Shown here: positions 47,456-58,670 of the stretch, one piece after another
Position numbering within the stretch: position 1 is the stretch's first letter
Layout of the letters: the number at the start of each line of letters is the position of its first letter
DNA from: Gonatopus flavifemur
Taxonomy: Eukaryota > Arthropoda > Insecta > Hymenoptera > Dryinidae
Assembly (NCBI GenBank): GCA_018340375.1
Contig: JAFFJZ010000049.1
Location: forward strand, 868,001 to 932,000
Direction: 5' to 3'
Length of the DNA: 64,000 nucleotides
Program-made: the position numbers and the translations under genes
Notes under the pieces: model-generated
What the model saw: the letters and a program-made list of their open reading frames with translations, nothing else
Databases searched by the model: none
What the model was told of the DNA's origin: nothing

Positions 47456-47515
47456 AATTCGAGAGCTCCTTATAATTTGGTCCAGCTTTTTGGCATTTGG
47501 CCCCACTGTGCGTTG

Positions 47516-48050
47516 ACGTGGAAGCATGGCCGGGATATCCCCATGATTTTCTGCGCTTGGGATTATCGTGATGAACACATTTCTCGTCCCCAGTCACAAT
47601 GCGATGTAGGGATCCCTTCCGTCTCCGCCTTGCAAGCAGCTGTTCACAAACACACAAACGCCGTTCAACATCTTTCGGCTTCAATTCGTACGGCACCCAA
47701 TTTCCTTGTTTCTGAATCATTTCCATGACTTTCAGGCGTTTTGAAATGGCTGGTAGCGTCACTCCCAGTGATCGTGGCGATTATTGTTGCGTTTGACACA
47801 AGTCTTGATCAAGTAATGCCCCCAATCCTGCATCTTCGAAAACCTTCTCTCTTCCACCGCCATGCTTCGGCGTTAAAATCACCGTTTCTGAAGCGTTGAA
47901 ACCACTCTCGGCACGTTCTTTCACTAATAGCGGCCTGACCATGGGTATTCCAGAACATTCGATGAGCCTCAGCCGCAGATTTCTTCATATTGAAGCAGAA
48001 AATGAAACCTCCCGCGAATGACGAGAATTTGGCTCGTAAGCTGACATGTT
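47516..48050 (-). pseudogene. Mariner transposase, N-terminal half
   Basis: HTH region: NMKKSAAEAHRMFWNTHG then ISERTCREWFQRFRNGDF. Then, in other frames, the linker VMEMIQKQGNWVPYELKPKD, and RKGSLHRIVTGDEKCVHHDN with the first catalytic Asp (TGDE). It ends HASTST at the Transib 2 junction. Several stops and shifts. Partner half at 40470-40965. Confidence 0.8.
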
Positions 48051-48220
48051 CAATCGAGGATAAATTCACGATGCAGACACAAATCGAGTGATATTTCGAT
48101 GGCGTTATGCTCACAGATACTTGAGCTGTTTGTATGACATCTATGACCTATTCATTCCAGCTACCAGTCACCGCTACAGCCATCTATTACAAAGCGGCGG
48201 GAGCAAACTCATACACCTAA

Positions 48221-48871
48221 TACTCTCCGACATGGGACAAGGAGAACTCTCCGATCCAATGGATCTTAGACGAACTTTCACCCCATTCAATAGAAATTCA
48301 TTTTGATTGAAAACATCGCAGTGTAAATATCCAAGTAAATCCACAGATTTGCCCTCAGGTATTTAGTCTCGACGTGATGCTAACCCGGTATTCAATCCAG
48401 TATCTGGTCCATCATCCATGTGTCAGGTGTATCTTTGTACCATAAACTGGATGTGAGATGCGGGGATTTTGCACGTGGTCCATAGTTCAAAAATGCTCCA
48501 ATATAGGACCTGTGCGCGTATGCATTGTTCGCTGGTGATACGAGTTCCTGATTGAAGGATACTCAAGAATCTACCCAATTGAACATCGAATGCAGTAAAT
48601 TATTGCCTGGGCCAACAATGGCTGTGGATTCCCCATCTGCACTGAGAGCATCAACTCTTCAACGTAGACTCAGTGAAGTGTGAGCGAGATCGAGATATTC
48701 TTCACCGTGTCCAGGTATAACAAATTCAGTAGGCGAGTCATCAGTGAGAGGAGATATGGGTTCATATTCAATCCATTGTGAATCCTCTATGCTCGTTTGT
48801 GTTGGTGGTGAAGTGAACAAATCTAGTTCAGATTCCATGCACACGTTCGTATGTGTACGTAGAAAAGACAT
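48221..48871 (-). pseudogene. F54H12.2-like (candidate capsid) protein, N-terminal third
   Basis: ATG at 48871 overlaps the TAA of the upstream gene (TAATG). The start reads CMESELDLFTSPPTQTSIED then WIEYEPISPLTDDSPTEFVI, a highly characteristic family N-terminus. After a frameshift near 48660 it continues ADGESTAIVGPGNNLLHSMF, SFNQELVSPANNAYAYRSYI and HLTSSLWYKDTPD, then YLHCDVFNQNEFLLNGVKVR, and breaks at the mariner end (48220). It continues at 40408. Confidence 0.82.
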
Positions 48872-49490
48872 TATGATTTCCGCGAGGGTCCAAAAATATC
48901 ATTGACTTCACGTTTTGTAGATTCTTTCTTCTTATTCGCTTTGTTTTCATTCGGATGTTTTTTTCTCATCTTCGGATTTTTACTCGATCGCTGACGTTTT
49001 CTTATATTCGATTTTCTCTTCAATTGAACTTTACTCTTCTTCAACAATTCCTTTTGTGTAGATTTTTCACGCCCAACGGATGAGGTTTTTTGTTTTTTCG
49101 TAGGAGGAGGATTGTATAATGCTGAAAATCCAGATCGAGACTGAGTATCTGTATCACTATTCAATCTTTTATAACCCAGACCTCTCATCCGATTCCCAAC
49201 TCCGTGTTGTAATTCCTCTTCAGCCCTCCTCTGTAGATTTCGATCAGTTTCTGGGAAGCGTGTCTTCAACGCAGTTCCGAATGGCGTACTATCTTCAACA
49301 TCTTCGATGATAATAATTTCCGTTCGTATAACTTATGTACCTAGCGTCCGAGCACTACGTATCAAGTATGGTAACGCGCGACGAAATAATCCACCAAGAA
49401 AACCCCCTATACAGTGACCACGTTGATGGGACGATCCAACAAGTACATGGAAATTCCTCGCCCGTCCCCTACCTGACCCTCGTAGTATTC
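48871..49490 (-). pseudogene. Basic Gly/Lys-rich core-like protein of the element
   Basis: The N-terminal part reads FHVLVGSSHQRGH then IGGFLGGLFRRALPYL, a Gly-hydrophobic segment resembling the membrane-active or core minor proteins of adeno-like and Polinton-like elements. After one in-frame TAA comes EDVEDSTPFGTALKTRF and a C-terminal half of Lys/Arg runs (for example KRKSNIRKRQRSSKNPK). DNA binding or condensation inside a capsid is inference from composition. No ATG was identified upstream of the Gly-rich part. The stop overlaps the start of the capsid-like gene. Confidence 0.6.
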
Positions 49491-49514
49491 TAGATATGGA
49501 TTCATTCTTTCTGA

Positions 49515-50326
49515 TAAACTCGTCTGGAGTGGAGAGTTATGGTCAACGTTTCGTTTTCAAATGGAATTGAAAGACCAAGATGATCTCTTATATCTACCAA
49601 AACTGCTGAATTCTGTATTCAACAACGGCATTTAATGCAATGGTGAGAGAGTTTCGACTTGATTACTACCATAAACATGATCGTGGTCGTTCACTTCAAC
49701 TATGCGCAGCAAAGGCGCTTTCACATCACCAATAATGTATGGCTCACTTAAGTCACAATAGATGAACATTTTGTCGGGAAGACCTAGTGATAATTTAGCA
49801 GGATATTTTGATGATGACATTGTTTCCTTCGGGTGTATTGGATACCACTACATGTTCTTAAGACTTTCTATGTTATCTTCGTCATCATATTGCTGATTCT
49901 TGTCAAATCCGAATATACGCGAAAGTTCATCGTCAAAGTGTATAAGATCTTTTTACGATTCTTACATTCTTTCTCAACTCCTATTCTGTTACCGTTGATA
50001 CATTTTATTCCCGGGTGGGTAGTATGGAGGCGTTGCGACATGTTGTTACATTCAGTCACAATTCCTTGAACATCGTGAACAACACCAAATTGTATGAATA
50101 CACCAGCTGCGTACTTTGTATCATGGTCATAATAACGGATATAACCTTCATTTTTTAAGATGTGTAAGAATGTGCGAGGGATCTGAATATCAGATGGTGC
50201 TACTTCCCACTGTCTTTCCAAATCTATTTTTTGCGGAAACTCGGTGATGGAGCATGCTGTTTTGTTGTCAGGAAAATACTTCATACAACTATTGCTGGGT
50301 GGAACGAGATAAAATCGATCCCTCAT
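49515..50326 (-). pseudogene. Putative minor structural protein of the Polinton-like element
   Basis: Likely ATG at 50326 (MRDRFYLVPPSNSCMKYFPD). The start pattern (PSNS.. .FP.N...I..FP..IDL...WEV), then QIPRTFLHIL, is shared by proteins encoded beside F54H12.2-like genes. The second half in another frame has MFIYCDLSEPYIIGDVKAPL then RIVEV, and a third piece ends with a beta-rich tail near 49515. The function is unknown. Position between integrase and capsid candidate and the beta-rich look suggest a penton or minor capsid role. Two or more frameshifts. Confidence 0.55.
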
Positions 50327-50334
50327 AATGATTT

Positions 50335-51190
50335 TATATCCTTTAGATTCGACGCAGGTATCCATGAATTGAACTCTGAAGGGTATCCTTCCCAACTGAC
50401 AAAATATTGTTTTCTATCTCCGCGACCGTCAGTTTTCAGGATCTTGTCGATATGGAATTTTTCTGTTTCCAAATCTTTTTTCGCACCCGAAAGTTCTTCC
50501 TCGTAGAAGAAACCGTCAATGATTTCACCGGATCAATCTCCAATCCCGTGAACGTGTGGTATTCTCCACCCCAAAATACGAGCTACTCGGGATATTCCTT
50601 CGCTCCAATTCGCTTCGTACCCCTTCTTGAAGGTAACTTTTGTTCGACTGATACGAACGCAATCACAAACACCTCATCGAGGCTTATTCACTCTATATTC
50701 TCTATGTAGTTTCTTGATATTTACACGAGCCAACTGCGTATTTCTCAAAGTTACAGGAATAGGTGACATTTTGATACTCCTATGTATCGTGTGATTATAA
50801 CCGTCAACGATTTGTTGCCACACTCCGATGTAACGGTGAGTATTTTTATGAGTGGAGTATCTCCACATACGTTCTCCCAACGTTCTGTTGAATCTTTCTA
50901 CCACCGCTGCTTTGACATCAGGGTCAGGTGTTACTCGGGATGATATATTTCCACTTTTCAGAAGCCCTTGTGTCGCTGAGCCGATGAACTCACTACCTTT
51001 ATCGGTCTGCAGGAGAACAGGTATTCTTCCTCCAAATTTCTCGAGAATTTTTTCGAATGCTAATGCTATTGAAGTTGCGGTCTTGTTCTTCAAAGGTTCA
51101 ACCAAAACGAATTTACTGAGTACATCGATAACCACTAATAATGTGACAAAATCCGTCATTCTCCGTTTGTAATTCTTTGAGATCAATCAA
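50335..51190 (-). pseudogene. DDE integrase with C-terminal chromodomain (Polinton-type)
   Basis: The core reads VVIDVLSKFVLVEPLKNKTA (Asp21 of the ORF), VLLQTDKGSEFIG (Asp62) and AAVVERFNRTLGERMW (Glu97), a retroviral-type DD(34-35)E catalytic triad. Downstream in other frames are VTFKKGYEANWSEG and then FHIDKILKTDG with YFVSWEGYPSEFNSWI, a chromodomain that would steer integration to chromatin. This domain order is that of Polinton integrases. The zinc-binding N-terminus is missing and the reading frame shifts at least twice, so it is a 5'-truncated fossil. Confidence 0.82.
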
Positions 51191-51540
51191 AAGTAAAAAC
51201 TTGGAAAAAAAAGCTTGTAAAAATTGAAGCATCTATACAAAACATTGATAATATTCCACGGATTGTTATGAGAAATATGAAATCGTCTATTGGCTGAGCA
51301 TGTCCAGAATCTTTGTACCATACAATCGTACGGTTATCCCTTTCCATCATCTGTCCAACTATATCATTTTGTTCCTGATTCAGACACAAAAACTCTTTCC
51401 ATTTTCCATTCCAAAGATATTTGTTGAGAACTGTCGTCCAGCACAGCTGTTTCAGTGCTGGTGGTTGATCTTCTGGAACAGAGGAATTGTTCGTTGGCTC
51501 ACATACTTGAAAAATATCGATGGAAAATTCCAATTCCCCA
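51183..51540 (-). other. Small unassigned ORF between PolB and integrase
   Basis: The lower part of a 151-codon ORF (51638-51183) lies beyond the PolB stop. It includes LKQLCWTTVLNKYLWNGKWK and FLCLNQEQNDIVGQMMERDN, a regular, probably helical sequence. The upper part overlaps PolB in another frame. It may be a genuine small gene of the element, but I do not recognise it. Confidence 0.4.
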
Positions 51541-51543
51541 ATA

Positions 51544-54216
51544 TCAACGGGATTTACTTTCCTTCCATTCTTTGAAACCGTAAGGTAAAGTTGAATTGAT
51601 TTCTTGGACTTCACGTCTTTTGGAGGAAGTAGCCTCACAAATCTTGATTTTATCGCGAGTGATCACTTGATGGAAGGATGTTCTCCTTATTGCCCGAAAA
51701 TCTATTTTGAAAGATTTGGTTTTTTCAACAACAAGAGATCTAATGGTGTGATAATTTATTTTCTCACGAGCTTTACAGTTGAGTGTGATTCCTTTGATCT
51801 GACTACATTCTTTCTCTCCTCCGTGGGGCATTTCTACGATATGAGAGTAGAATTTCCGTCCTCCGGAAACAAGAGATTTTATGTAACCACCACCGAGTTC
51901 ATCTGTGAGATCCCCGAGAGGATCCCTTAGAGGGGGCTCGTATTCCCCATCCACGTCACCGAATACATGGATACAAGAATCTGTATCGTAATACAACACT
52001 CGTTGACCCAATGGCTCAAGATAACTGGATAATTCCATTCGAGCATGGGCTGTAGTATAAGTGGCGGTCACCACATTCGTTTGCATAAGTGGTTCCAGAG
52101 ATTCGTCTCTGTATTCCTAATTCATTTACAATGAATCGTCGTTAATTGGTAATAACCCGTTCACTTCGTACTCACAATCGGTCAATCTTTTGACGAGTGC
52201 TTTCTGCGTTGTGATTATATCGGTTTTCAGGAGATGATCCCTCAGACCAAATTTCCCCCGGAACGATTTGAGACAAAGTTCAGCCACAGATCTCAAACCA
52301 CGGTTTTCCGAGATATTTTTGGGATCGAGATCGATTCCCTCGACTCTCTTATGCTTACGAATATAGTTTTGTTTCGATTCATCATCAATACATTCTTCGA
52401 GCCACCCACTCGCTTCTTGTTCGATTCTTGAGAACGGATTTATATAGCCGGTGGAACGACCACCTCCTTGTGTTACTGGGTCATAACGCGTTGACTCATA
52501 CTGCCAAATCTCGTAGACAGCAATAACCTGGTAACCCATCATTACAGCCTTTTGCAATTCATGGGATACTAAAGTTCCTTCAAGTTCCCTATCTTTCGTA
52601 TCGTCGTGAGGACAAGTTTGCCATGTGCACGAACTGGTAGTACGGGGTGGAACAAGTTACGTGGAGGAAGAACATTCCACGATACCTCCGATTTAGGAAG
52701 ATCATTGTTCTGATCAACGGTACTACTACAATCTTTCCCAACGTGGACACGTGAGTGACCAATCGGAAATGTACATGTTTCCAAAACATAAGGATACAGG
52801 GAGCATACATCAACGTAACGTATTTCCTCTGCACCCTTGACATCGTGATGAGGAACAGTATTACCTGTTCTCTCACCAAAGGATGCATTCCTTGGACCGA
52901 GAGGAGTGCAGGCGAGTGTTTTTTCATCTTCTCAAAACTTTTGTAGATCAAGATTTGATTTTCTCTCCTCAACAAAATTACATCCCCATTTCTCAATTAC
53001 CACGTCACCCGACGTTTTCAAACGATTTGTAATAGCAATTGTTCTTCCATATCGAAAATCCATAATGTCATCTATGGGACCCGATTCGGAAATTTTTTCA
53101 CTACGATTATCGGAGAAGCGTTGAGGACATCCGTGCCGATAACAACCATTGAATTGGTATGCGTAGCGAGTACCATCTTCTGATTGTTTGTAACTATCTA
53201 TGGGAACTCGATTTTCGACACGGTACTCTCGACATCTACCTGCATGAGCGATTTCGATTTTGAGATCGCGTCCGAGCCACAGTAACCATTCGATGGCTAT
53301 TTTTGATTGCTTGTTCAACAATCTGTACCCACCGTTTGGTATAATACCAATCTGGTTAGGTTTCAAAAAGTTTCTTCGGAAAAACTTCACATCCAACTTT
53401 CGGTGGAGGGACATATCTTCCCGCATGCGAGGGACATTTTCCGGAAAGCGGTACACCCACGTCATAAAATCGTGACGTCCATACGACAATGACGGTCGAT
53501 TCCGCGTTGGAAATCAAAAACTACTCCTTCCTTGACTCTTTCATCGTACCATTGCTTGAATTCCTCCTCCTCCTCGACAGACATAGATCTCGGAGAGTAG
53601 TATTCCACATCGGGTAGAGGACCGACGTACTCTTGAGTTTCTCCTGTATTGAACAAATAAGGTGAGGTTTCTCCCGTCATCTCATCGAAACCGAAAGCTT
53701 TTGGGAATGCGGATAATTCCATTTGCAAATAATTCAAACTATCGATAAATTCGATTTTTCCAAAAGGGATGCTAATGATCGAAGTACCGTTCAAAACCAC
53801 TTCAGATGGTTCCAAACTTTTGCTCTTGACAAGATCTCGGAGAACGGACTGTGCGTCGAAACCTTTGGCATTATATACATGCAAATGTTTTGACTGTAAT
53901 CTCTCTTACCCATTACGAAATCAACGAATTGTCGTACAGGCTCTCCTGTGAACACATGCTCTCTCAAGACATAGCGTTGACAGTCTACTCTACCTATTCT
54001 CAAACCGTTTTCTTCTCCAACAGTAATATCGCTATCATCACTGTTAATACATTCCGTACAAACTTGCTGTACAACACACGAAGTCGGTCCATGTAAAATC
54101 GTTTTGTCGTCACCGTCAATCGTTCCGTCCTGTCGTGTCTCAAAATCACAGAATACGGAAGCGGCTACTCTTTTCTCTCCATCCTTCTTCTCATCATCTG
54201 TTCTCAAAGGTTGCAT
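51544..54216 (-). pseudogene. DNA polymerase B of the Polinton-like element, exonuclease and polymerase domains
   Basis: Motifs appear in order despite frameshifts. Exo I: VFCDFETRQDG (54150). Exo II: YNAKGFDAQSVLRDL (53875). Exo III: RHCRMDVTIL (53490). Polymerase motif A: VDVCSLYPYVL (about 52790). Motif B: ELCLKSFRGKFG (about 52270). Motif C: VLYYDTDSCIH (about 51990). The C-terminal hallmark STLPYGF comes before the stop at 51544. These are family B enzymes of the protein-primed type that replicate linear genomes. All catalytic Asp/Glu residues in the motifs remain. Frame changes at about 53480, 52960, 52570 and 52100 make it dead. The N-terminal part is at 56450-58054. Confidence 0.87.
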
Positions 54217-54376
54217 ATAACATTAATGACTGTGCTGACCGATTGGGGGTCGGTATATACAATACTATGAATACTGATATCTATTGCAAGTCAACTCTTC
54301 ATTTTATTTGTTTATTCAACAATCCCTCGCAAATGCTCGCGCTCAACTAACTCTCATTCACTATTCAACCCATATA

Positions 54377-56442
54377 CAGGGTGTCCCATTCCAATCTGTC
54401 ACTTAGAATATCTCGGGAACAAATAGATTCGGGAGAAAATGTTCCGGGAACAAAATGTAAGGATCTGAGGGGGACATCCGATGGTGAACTTGGCTTCGAC
54501 CTCAGATCCCACCTTCAAGGTCATCTTGAGGTCAACTCATGTTTTTTGAATGGAATCCCCTATTTTTCCTACCGGTTCAGATCCTACGCTGAAAACCAAG
54601 GAACTTTTGTCTCAAACGTTTTTTCGAAATCCCCATAGATGGCGCTCTAATTGATGAGATAATGAGAATTCTCAAACCCTCGGATTGTACTCTGTCTAAC
54701 ATAATGCTCGACTCTTGAGTGTTTCTCATCTCCCGGAAATTGTCGTCGGCATCAGCGTTACCCAATGTGAACCACGAGGAGGTTGCGTGATCGGACTTTA
54801 CACATCATTGTGGCCCTGAGAAGGGCCGATTGTCTGAACTGGAGGTGTATCTTCGGGGACGCATTAGGCATTCAATAGATGTTCAAAATGAGCGCCGTTT
54901 TGCCTTTGACAAAGCGCAATTCTTTTATGAAAATTCTCTACAGTTGCTTGCAACGTAGCAGGTGTCATTGCTGTGCATGCTCTTCTTATTCGATCTTTCA
55001 TGTCATCGCGTGTTGTTGGAGGTTCACGGAATACAACATTTTCCATGTAACCCCACAAGAAAAAATCAGGCGACGTCAGATCTGGCGACCTAGGTGGCCA
55101 TCGCACAGGTCCTTCACGATCAATCCACCTTCTGGGAAACTACTCGTCCAGAAATTTCCGAACAATTCGCATGTAATGAGGGAGTGCTCCATTCTGTTGG
55201 AACCACATCCTCGATCTCACGTCAAGACTTACGTCTTCCACAAGAGCAGGGAGTTCGAAATGCAAAAAACGAAGATCCTCCGCGGCAGTCAGGTTTCCTC
55301 CAAAAAAATACGGCCCTATGATCCTGGAATCTACAATTCCGCACCAAACGTTCACACTCCAACGGTGTTGATGAATCATTGTACGGACCCAGTAAGGATT
55401 CTGAGCACTCCAATAATGGCCATTGTGCCTATTGAGAATTTCAACATTGTGAAATATTGCCTCCTCAGAGAACACAACGGGATGAGAGAAGGTAGGATCT
55501 CCTTCAATTGTCCGCTGGACCCACGTGCAGAAGTTCAATCTTGTTATGAAACCCTCAGCTGTTAGAGATTGCACCAAAGTGATATGGTACGGATGATAAT
55601 CCAACGATTTCAAGATACGCTGAGCTGTGGATCGAGGAATCCCGGTCATTTCCTCAATATCTCGAAGACTGATATGGGGATTATTATGAATTAATGCCAG
55701 CACAGCCAGCGATCTCACATCAGGATCATTGTCATCCGCATAAACTTTCTTGTTCCTCTGTCGTTTGAGGAGACCTTGACGAGCACGTTGTTCAAGTAAT
55801 CGGATTGTAATGCGATTTGGACACCTCTGATCCGGAAAACGACGTTGAAACGTTCTCACAGCTCCAACCTAATTTCCCGCGCTTCACCAAGACACAACAA
55901 AACGTCAACAATATCGTTTGGCGCGTAATCAGACATGATATTCAGAAATGTGTTCCCTCCAAATGGTAACAGAGAACTGAGCAGTTTGGGAATGCTAAAT
56001 TTCTAAGGTATTCACACGTGAATCAAAACAATAACAATTCCCAAGAACAAAACCAAAACAAAACACAACCGACGGCAATTTCTGGAAGATGAGAAACACT
56101 CAAGAGTTGAGCATTATGTTGGACAGAATACAATCCGAGGGTTCGAGAATTCTCATCTTCTCATCAATCCGAGCGCCATCCATGGGGATTTATAAAAAAC
56201 GTTTGAGACAAAAGTTCCTTGGTTCTTAGCGTAGAATCTAAACCTGTAGTGAAAAATAGGGGATTCCATTCAAAAAACATGAGTTGACCTCAGAATGACC
56301 TTGAAAGTGGGATCCGAGGCCAAAGCCAAGTTCACCATCGGATGTCCCCCTCAGATTGTTACATTTCTTTCCCGGAACATTTTCTTCTCAATCTATTCGT
56401 TTTCGAGATATTCTAAGTGACAGATTAAAATGGGACACCCTG
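54377..56442 (-). mobile_element. Tc1/mariner DD41D transposon, subfamily 2 (2066 bp)
   Basis: CAGGGTGTCCCATTCCAATC (54377) and its inverse ending GGGACACCCTG (56442) are TIRs, flanked by TA. The ends also pair further inside (ACATGAGTTGACCTC with its inverse near 54530), so the arms are long, as in the other DD41D copies. It lies in the PolB gene. The sequence is clearly different from the copies at 13554 and 23725, so it is a separate subfamily. Confidence 0.9.
54864..55936 (-). pseudogene. DD41D transposase, subfamily 2, with altered catalytic residues
   Basis: Start MSDYAPNDIVDVLLCLGEA at 55936. A frameshift follows near 55865, then an open stretch to a TAG at 55140, then in the same frame the C-terminus to 54864. 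The HTH part has GIPRSTAQRILKSL. The first catalytic position reads VVFSEEAIF (Glu for Asp), the second WFQQNGALPH (Asn for Asp), the third LTSPDFFLWG (Asp kept, 41 residues after the second). The two substitutions and the stop mean no activity. Confidence 0.88.
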
Positions 56443-56449
56443 TATATAT

Positions 56450-57072
56450 ATACATATTTCCTTTGGCGGGGATTACGGTTCGGGAGGCGCCAGGTCCTCC
56501 GCAGGTATACGGGTCTCCGGTCTCCACAATGAACAATCTTACACTTCCTTTGACATACATTGCAATGCGCGTATCCACATCCGTGCTCCCCACCCCGAAC
56601 ATTCCCGAAGTGACTACAGTGAGGACAGTTCCCAAAATTCTCGCATACACTATGGGACTCATCTGTGTGAGAATGAGGTTGTCGATGGCTTTCGTAACAT
56701 TCTTCGCCGTAAAATGTACGCAAGCAAGATTTACATTTAATGAGAGGTCCTGATGTGTCACATATTTGGATATATTCACGACGCGGACATTCGCCAGAAC
56801 AGTGATGTCCATGATCGTATCCACTATTACATGGAGTAAAGTAATTTCGCGACCCACAAGCTGCTCTCATATTCAGAATTGGTTCATAGTGACGATTATC
56901 TTCATAGTACGAGATGTTTGATTTATGATTAATGTTCGAATCGGTAGAAATAATTCCATCCGACTCATCGTATGGAGGAGGATCACCTTCCCCGAACGAT
57001 CTTATGTTGTATACAACCAGAGCGAAACCTTCGATCTTTGAACATTTTTGGAATTGCTGAATTTCCTCCATA
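56450..57072 (-). pseudogene. PolB zinc-rich N-terminal segment
   Basis: Reads MEEIQQFQKCSKIEGFALVV at the right, then ACGSRNYFTPCNSGYDHGHH and a series of Cys/His pairs (CKSCLRTFYGEEC, CPHCSHFGN, CNVCQRKCKI). The IQ.FQ motif followed by a cysteine-rich module just ahead of the exonuclease domain is known from PolBs of virus-like elements in invertebrates. It is cut from the exonuclease part by the DD41D element (54377-56442) and from the upstream part by the hairpin at 57073. Confidence 0.7.
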
Positions 57073-57198
57073 CGGATGGGGGCCAAATTAACGAGAAACC
57101 AAATCAACGGGAAATTGGTTGAAAAGAGAGTACGTCACACTCTCTTTTTTCGAACACTGATTTCGTTGATTTGTCTTCCCGTTGATTTGGCTCCTATC
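57073..57198. repeat. 126-bp hairpin repeat (copy 2) with 8-bp target duplication
   Basis: Ends CGGATGGGGGCCAAATTAAC and GTTGATTTGGCTCCTATC are imperfect inverses. CCAAATCAACG occurs again inside each arm. CCTCCATA occurs directly on both sides (57065-57072 and 57199-57206). It separates two PolB blocks (GCGMEG and MEEIQQFQ). Same architecture as 6038-6175. Confidence 0.8.
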
Positions 57199-58054
57199 CC
57201 TCCATACCACATCCTTTTCCAGGAATTTGAACATTAGCACTTGGAACTAACTTGACAGCTTCCTCTAGTTGCAATTTCCCCTCAATATCTTCAATTCTTC
57301 CCCAAGTACGATGGAGATCGCCACTACAAACTCCTCCTCTGTCAACGTGAGCACGGGCGGCGACGATTGATCTTGGAGAACACAAGTTATCTCTATTGGT
57401 CATTCCAAGAATTGATCCTTTTCTCACGTTTTCAAAAGTTGATTTGAGCTTTCTACCTCCTTCTCCAGCAGGAACTTTTGCAGTTGTTACAATAGCAATG
57501 AAAGAATCATCAACGTCAAAACCACTGTTACTCTGTGCTACGGAACTGATCAGATTCCATGAATCACTGAAGAAAGAATCACGTATAAGACGAAAAGAAA
57601 TTTCTGCTTCTCCTTTGTTCAATTCTTCTGACTTGAGAGAGAAACCAACATAACAATCGTCACTAACCTTACTCACTACTTCACTGTGTAGTTCGTGTAT
57701 GACCCCCTCTAGCCATATCGTGTGATCCTCTCCCTCGGGTGGTTTTTTGAATCTCATTTTCAATTCGTGACCGTGAATACCGAACCGTCTGGAATATTCA
57801 ACTCTCTCGGACAATACGGAAATTTCCTCACACATAGTAGCCCCGCTTTCCTCCAGCGGTGCTCCTTCAACCTCCATTCCTTGTTGTTGATGTAATTCCT
57901 CTTCTTCTTCTCCTTCTCCAATATTTTCCTGACTATACTCTTTGGATGGGTTTTCTTTATCTCTCCCTTCTCCATACCCTTCTTGCATGATATTTCCCGT
58001 AGCATGAAAATTATTAATTATCAAGAGAGAAGATTTGATTGTGAATTGAAACAT
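57199..58054 (-). pseudogene. PolB N-terminal extension
   Basis: An ORF of 286 codons. An acidic stretch (GEGEEEEELHQQQG) precedes a domain with FGIHGHELKMRF and, near the end, NRDNLCSPRSIVAARAHVDR, a motif that occurs upstream of the IQ.FQ block in PolB proteins of virus-like arthropod elements. The function of this extension is not known. ATG choice is uncertain: the Met before QEGYGEG (residue 23) is the alternative. The end at 57194 is inside the inserted hairpin. Confidence 0.65.
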
Positions 58055-58059
58055 GAATA

Positions 58060-58670
58060 TATTTTGTATAGACCGTTGAGTTTGAGAGTATGAGGGAAAA
58101 GGATCTTAACGTCAATAGAGTCTCCATCGGATTTCCTTTTCTTCGAATTTTCTTTACTCGGACCACTCCCTGCGGAGTCAACTGCATCGAATAGTTGTCC
58201 ATCCCAACCGTCATTGAGGTAACATAGTACCTCTGTGTAGAGGGATGAATGAACTTATGATTCATTCGAATGATACGAGAATGTGGAATTATAAGAATTT
58301 AAGACTTACTATTCATTCCTCCTGCTTCCATGTTCTCAACAACTTGAAGGAGAAGATTGTCGTATCCGTCATTCGGGAACTCCATTTCGTGGTAAGAATC
58401 GAAGAATCACTTCACAACAATTCTCACCAAAAAAATTTCACTTCAATGCTTCGAATGTGTCTCGATTCCGTTGCACAGTAATCGGATTTCCTTTTCAATA
58501 ACCCGCACTGAACGGAATGAGTAGACATTCCACTTGGAACTGGATCGCGAGAAATTTGATCTCCAATTAACTTCACTTGAAAGTAACACTTGCGAATTAT
58601 TTGGAAATCTAAGACTGCGGTATGACACTCAGAGTTTGAATGCTTCTCGTACGAAATTCAGAAACTGAAT
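58060..58670. other. Region between PolB N-terminus and plus-strand ORFs
   Basis: A minus ORF at 58014-58265 (TVGMDNYSMQLTPQGVVRVK) may be a further N-terminal or separate small protein of the element. I cannot identify it. The overlapping plus ORF at 58245-58481 is not supported. Confidence 0.3.

Larger units (their letters stand above)
41850..47510 (+). mobile_element. Transib element 2 (5661 bp) nested in a mariner
   Basis: Both termini read CACAGTGGGGCCAAATGCCA inward and are identical over at least 25 bp. CGTTG at 41845-41849 and 47511-47515 is a perfect 5-bp target duplication. Excision with one CGTTG restores the mariner frame (HASTST/AKPNIHG). It contains a transposase gene with an apparent intron, and tandem subterminal arrays of opposite orientation at both ends. 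Confidence 0.92.
40409..48220 (-). mobile_element. Mariner inserted in the capsid-like gene, itself split by Transib 2 and an unknown insert
   Basis: The ends TTAGGTGTATAACTTTGCTT (40409) and the inverse of AAGCGGCGGGAGCAAACTCA (ending CCTAA at 48220) are inverted repeats with TA outside. The F54H12.2-like frame stops at one side and resumes at the other. Transposase halves lie at 47516-48050 and 40470-40965. After removing the 5661-bp Transib 2 and about 0.8 kb at about 40985-41805 the mariner is about 1.3 kb, the normal length. Confidence 0.82.

Noticed and set aside
46742..47578. A 278-codon minus ORF
   Set aside because: It is the translation of the Transib subterminal tandem array plus a bit of mariner; every unit repeats the same peptide with drift.
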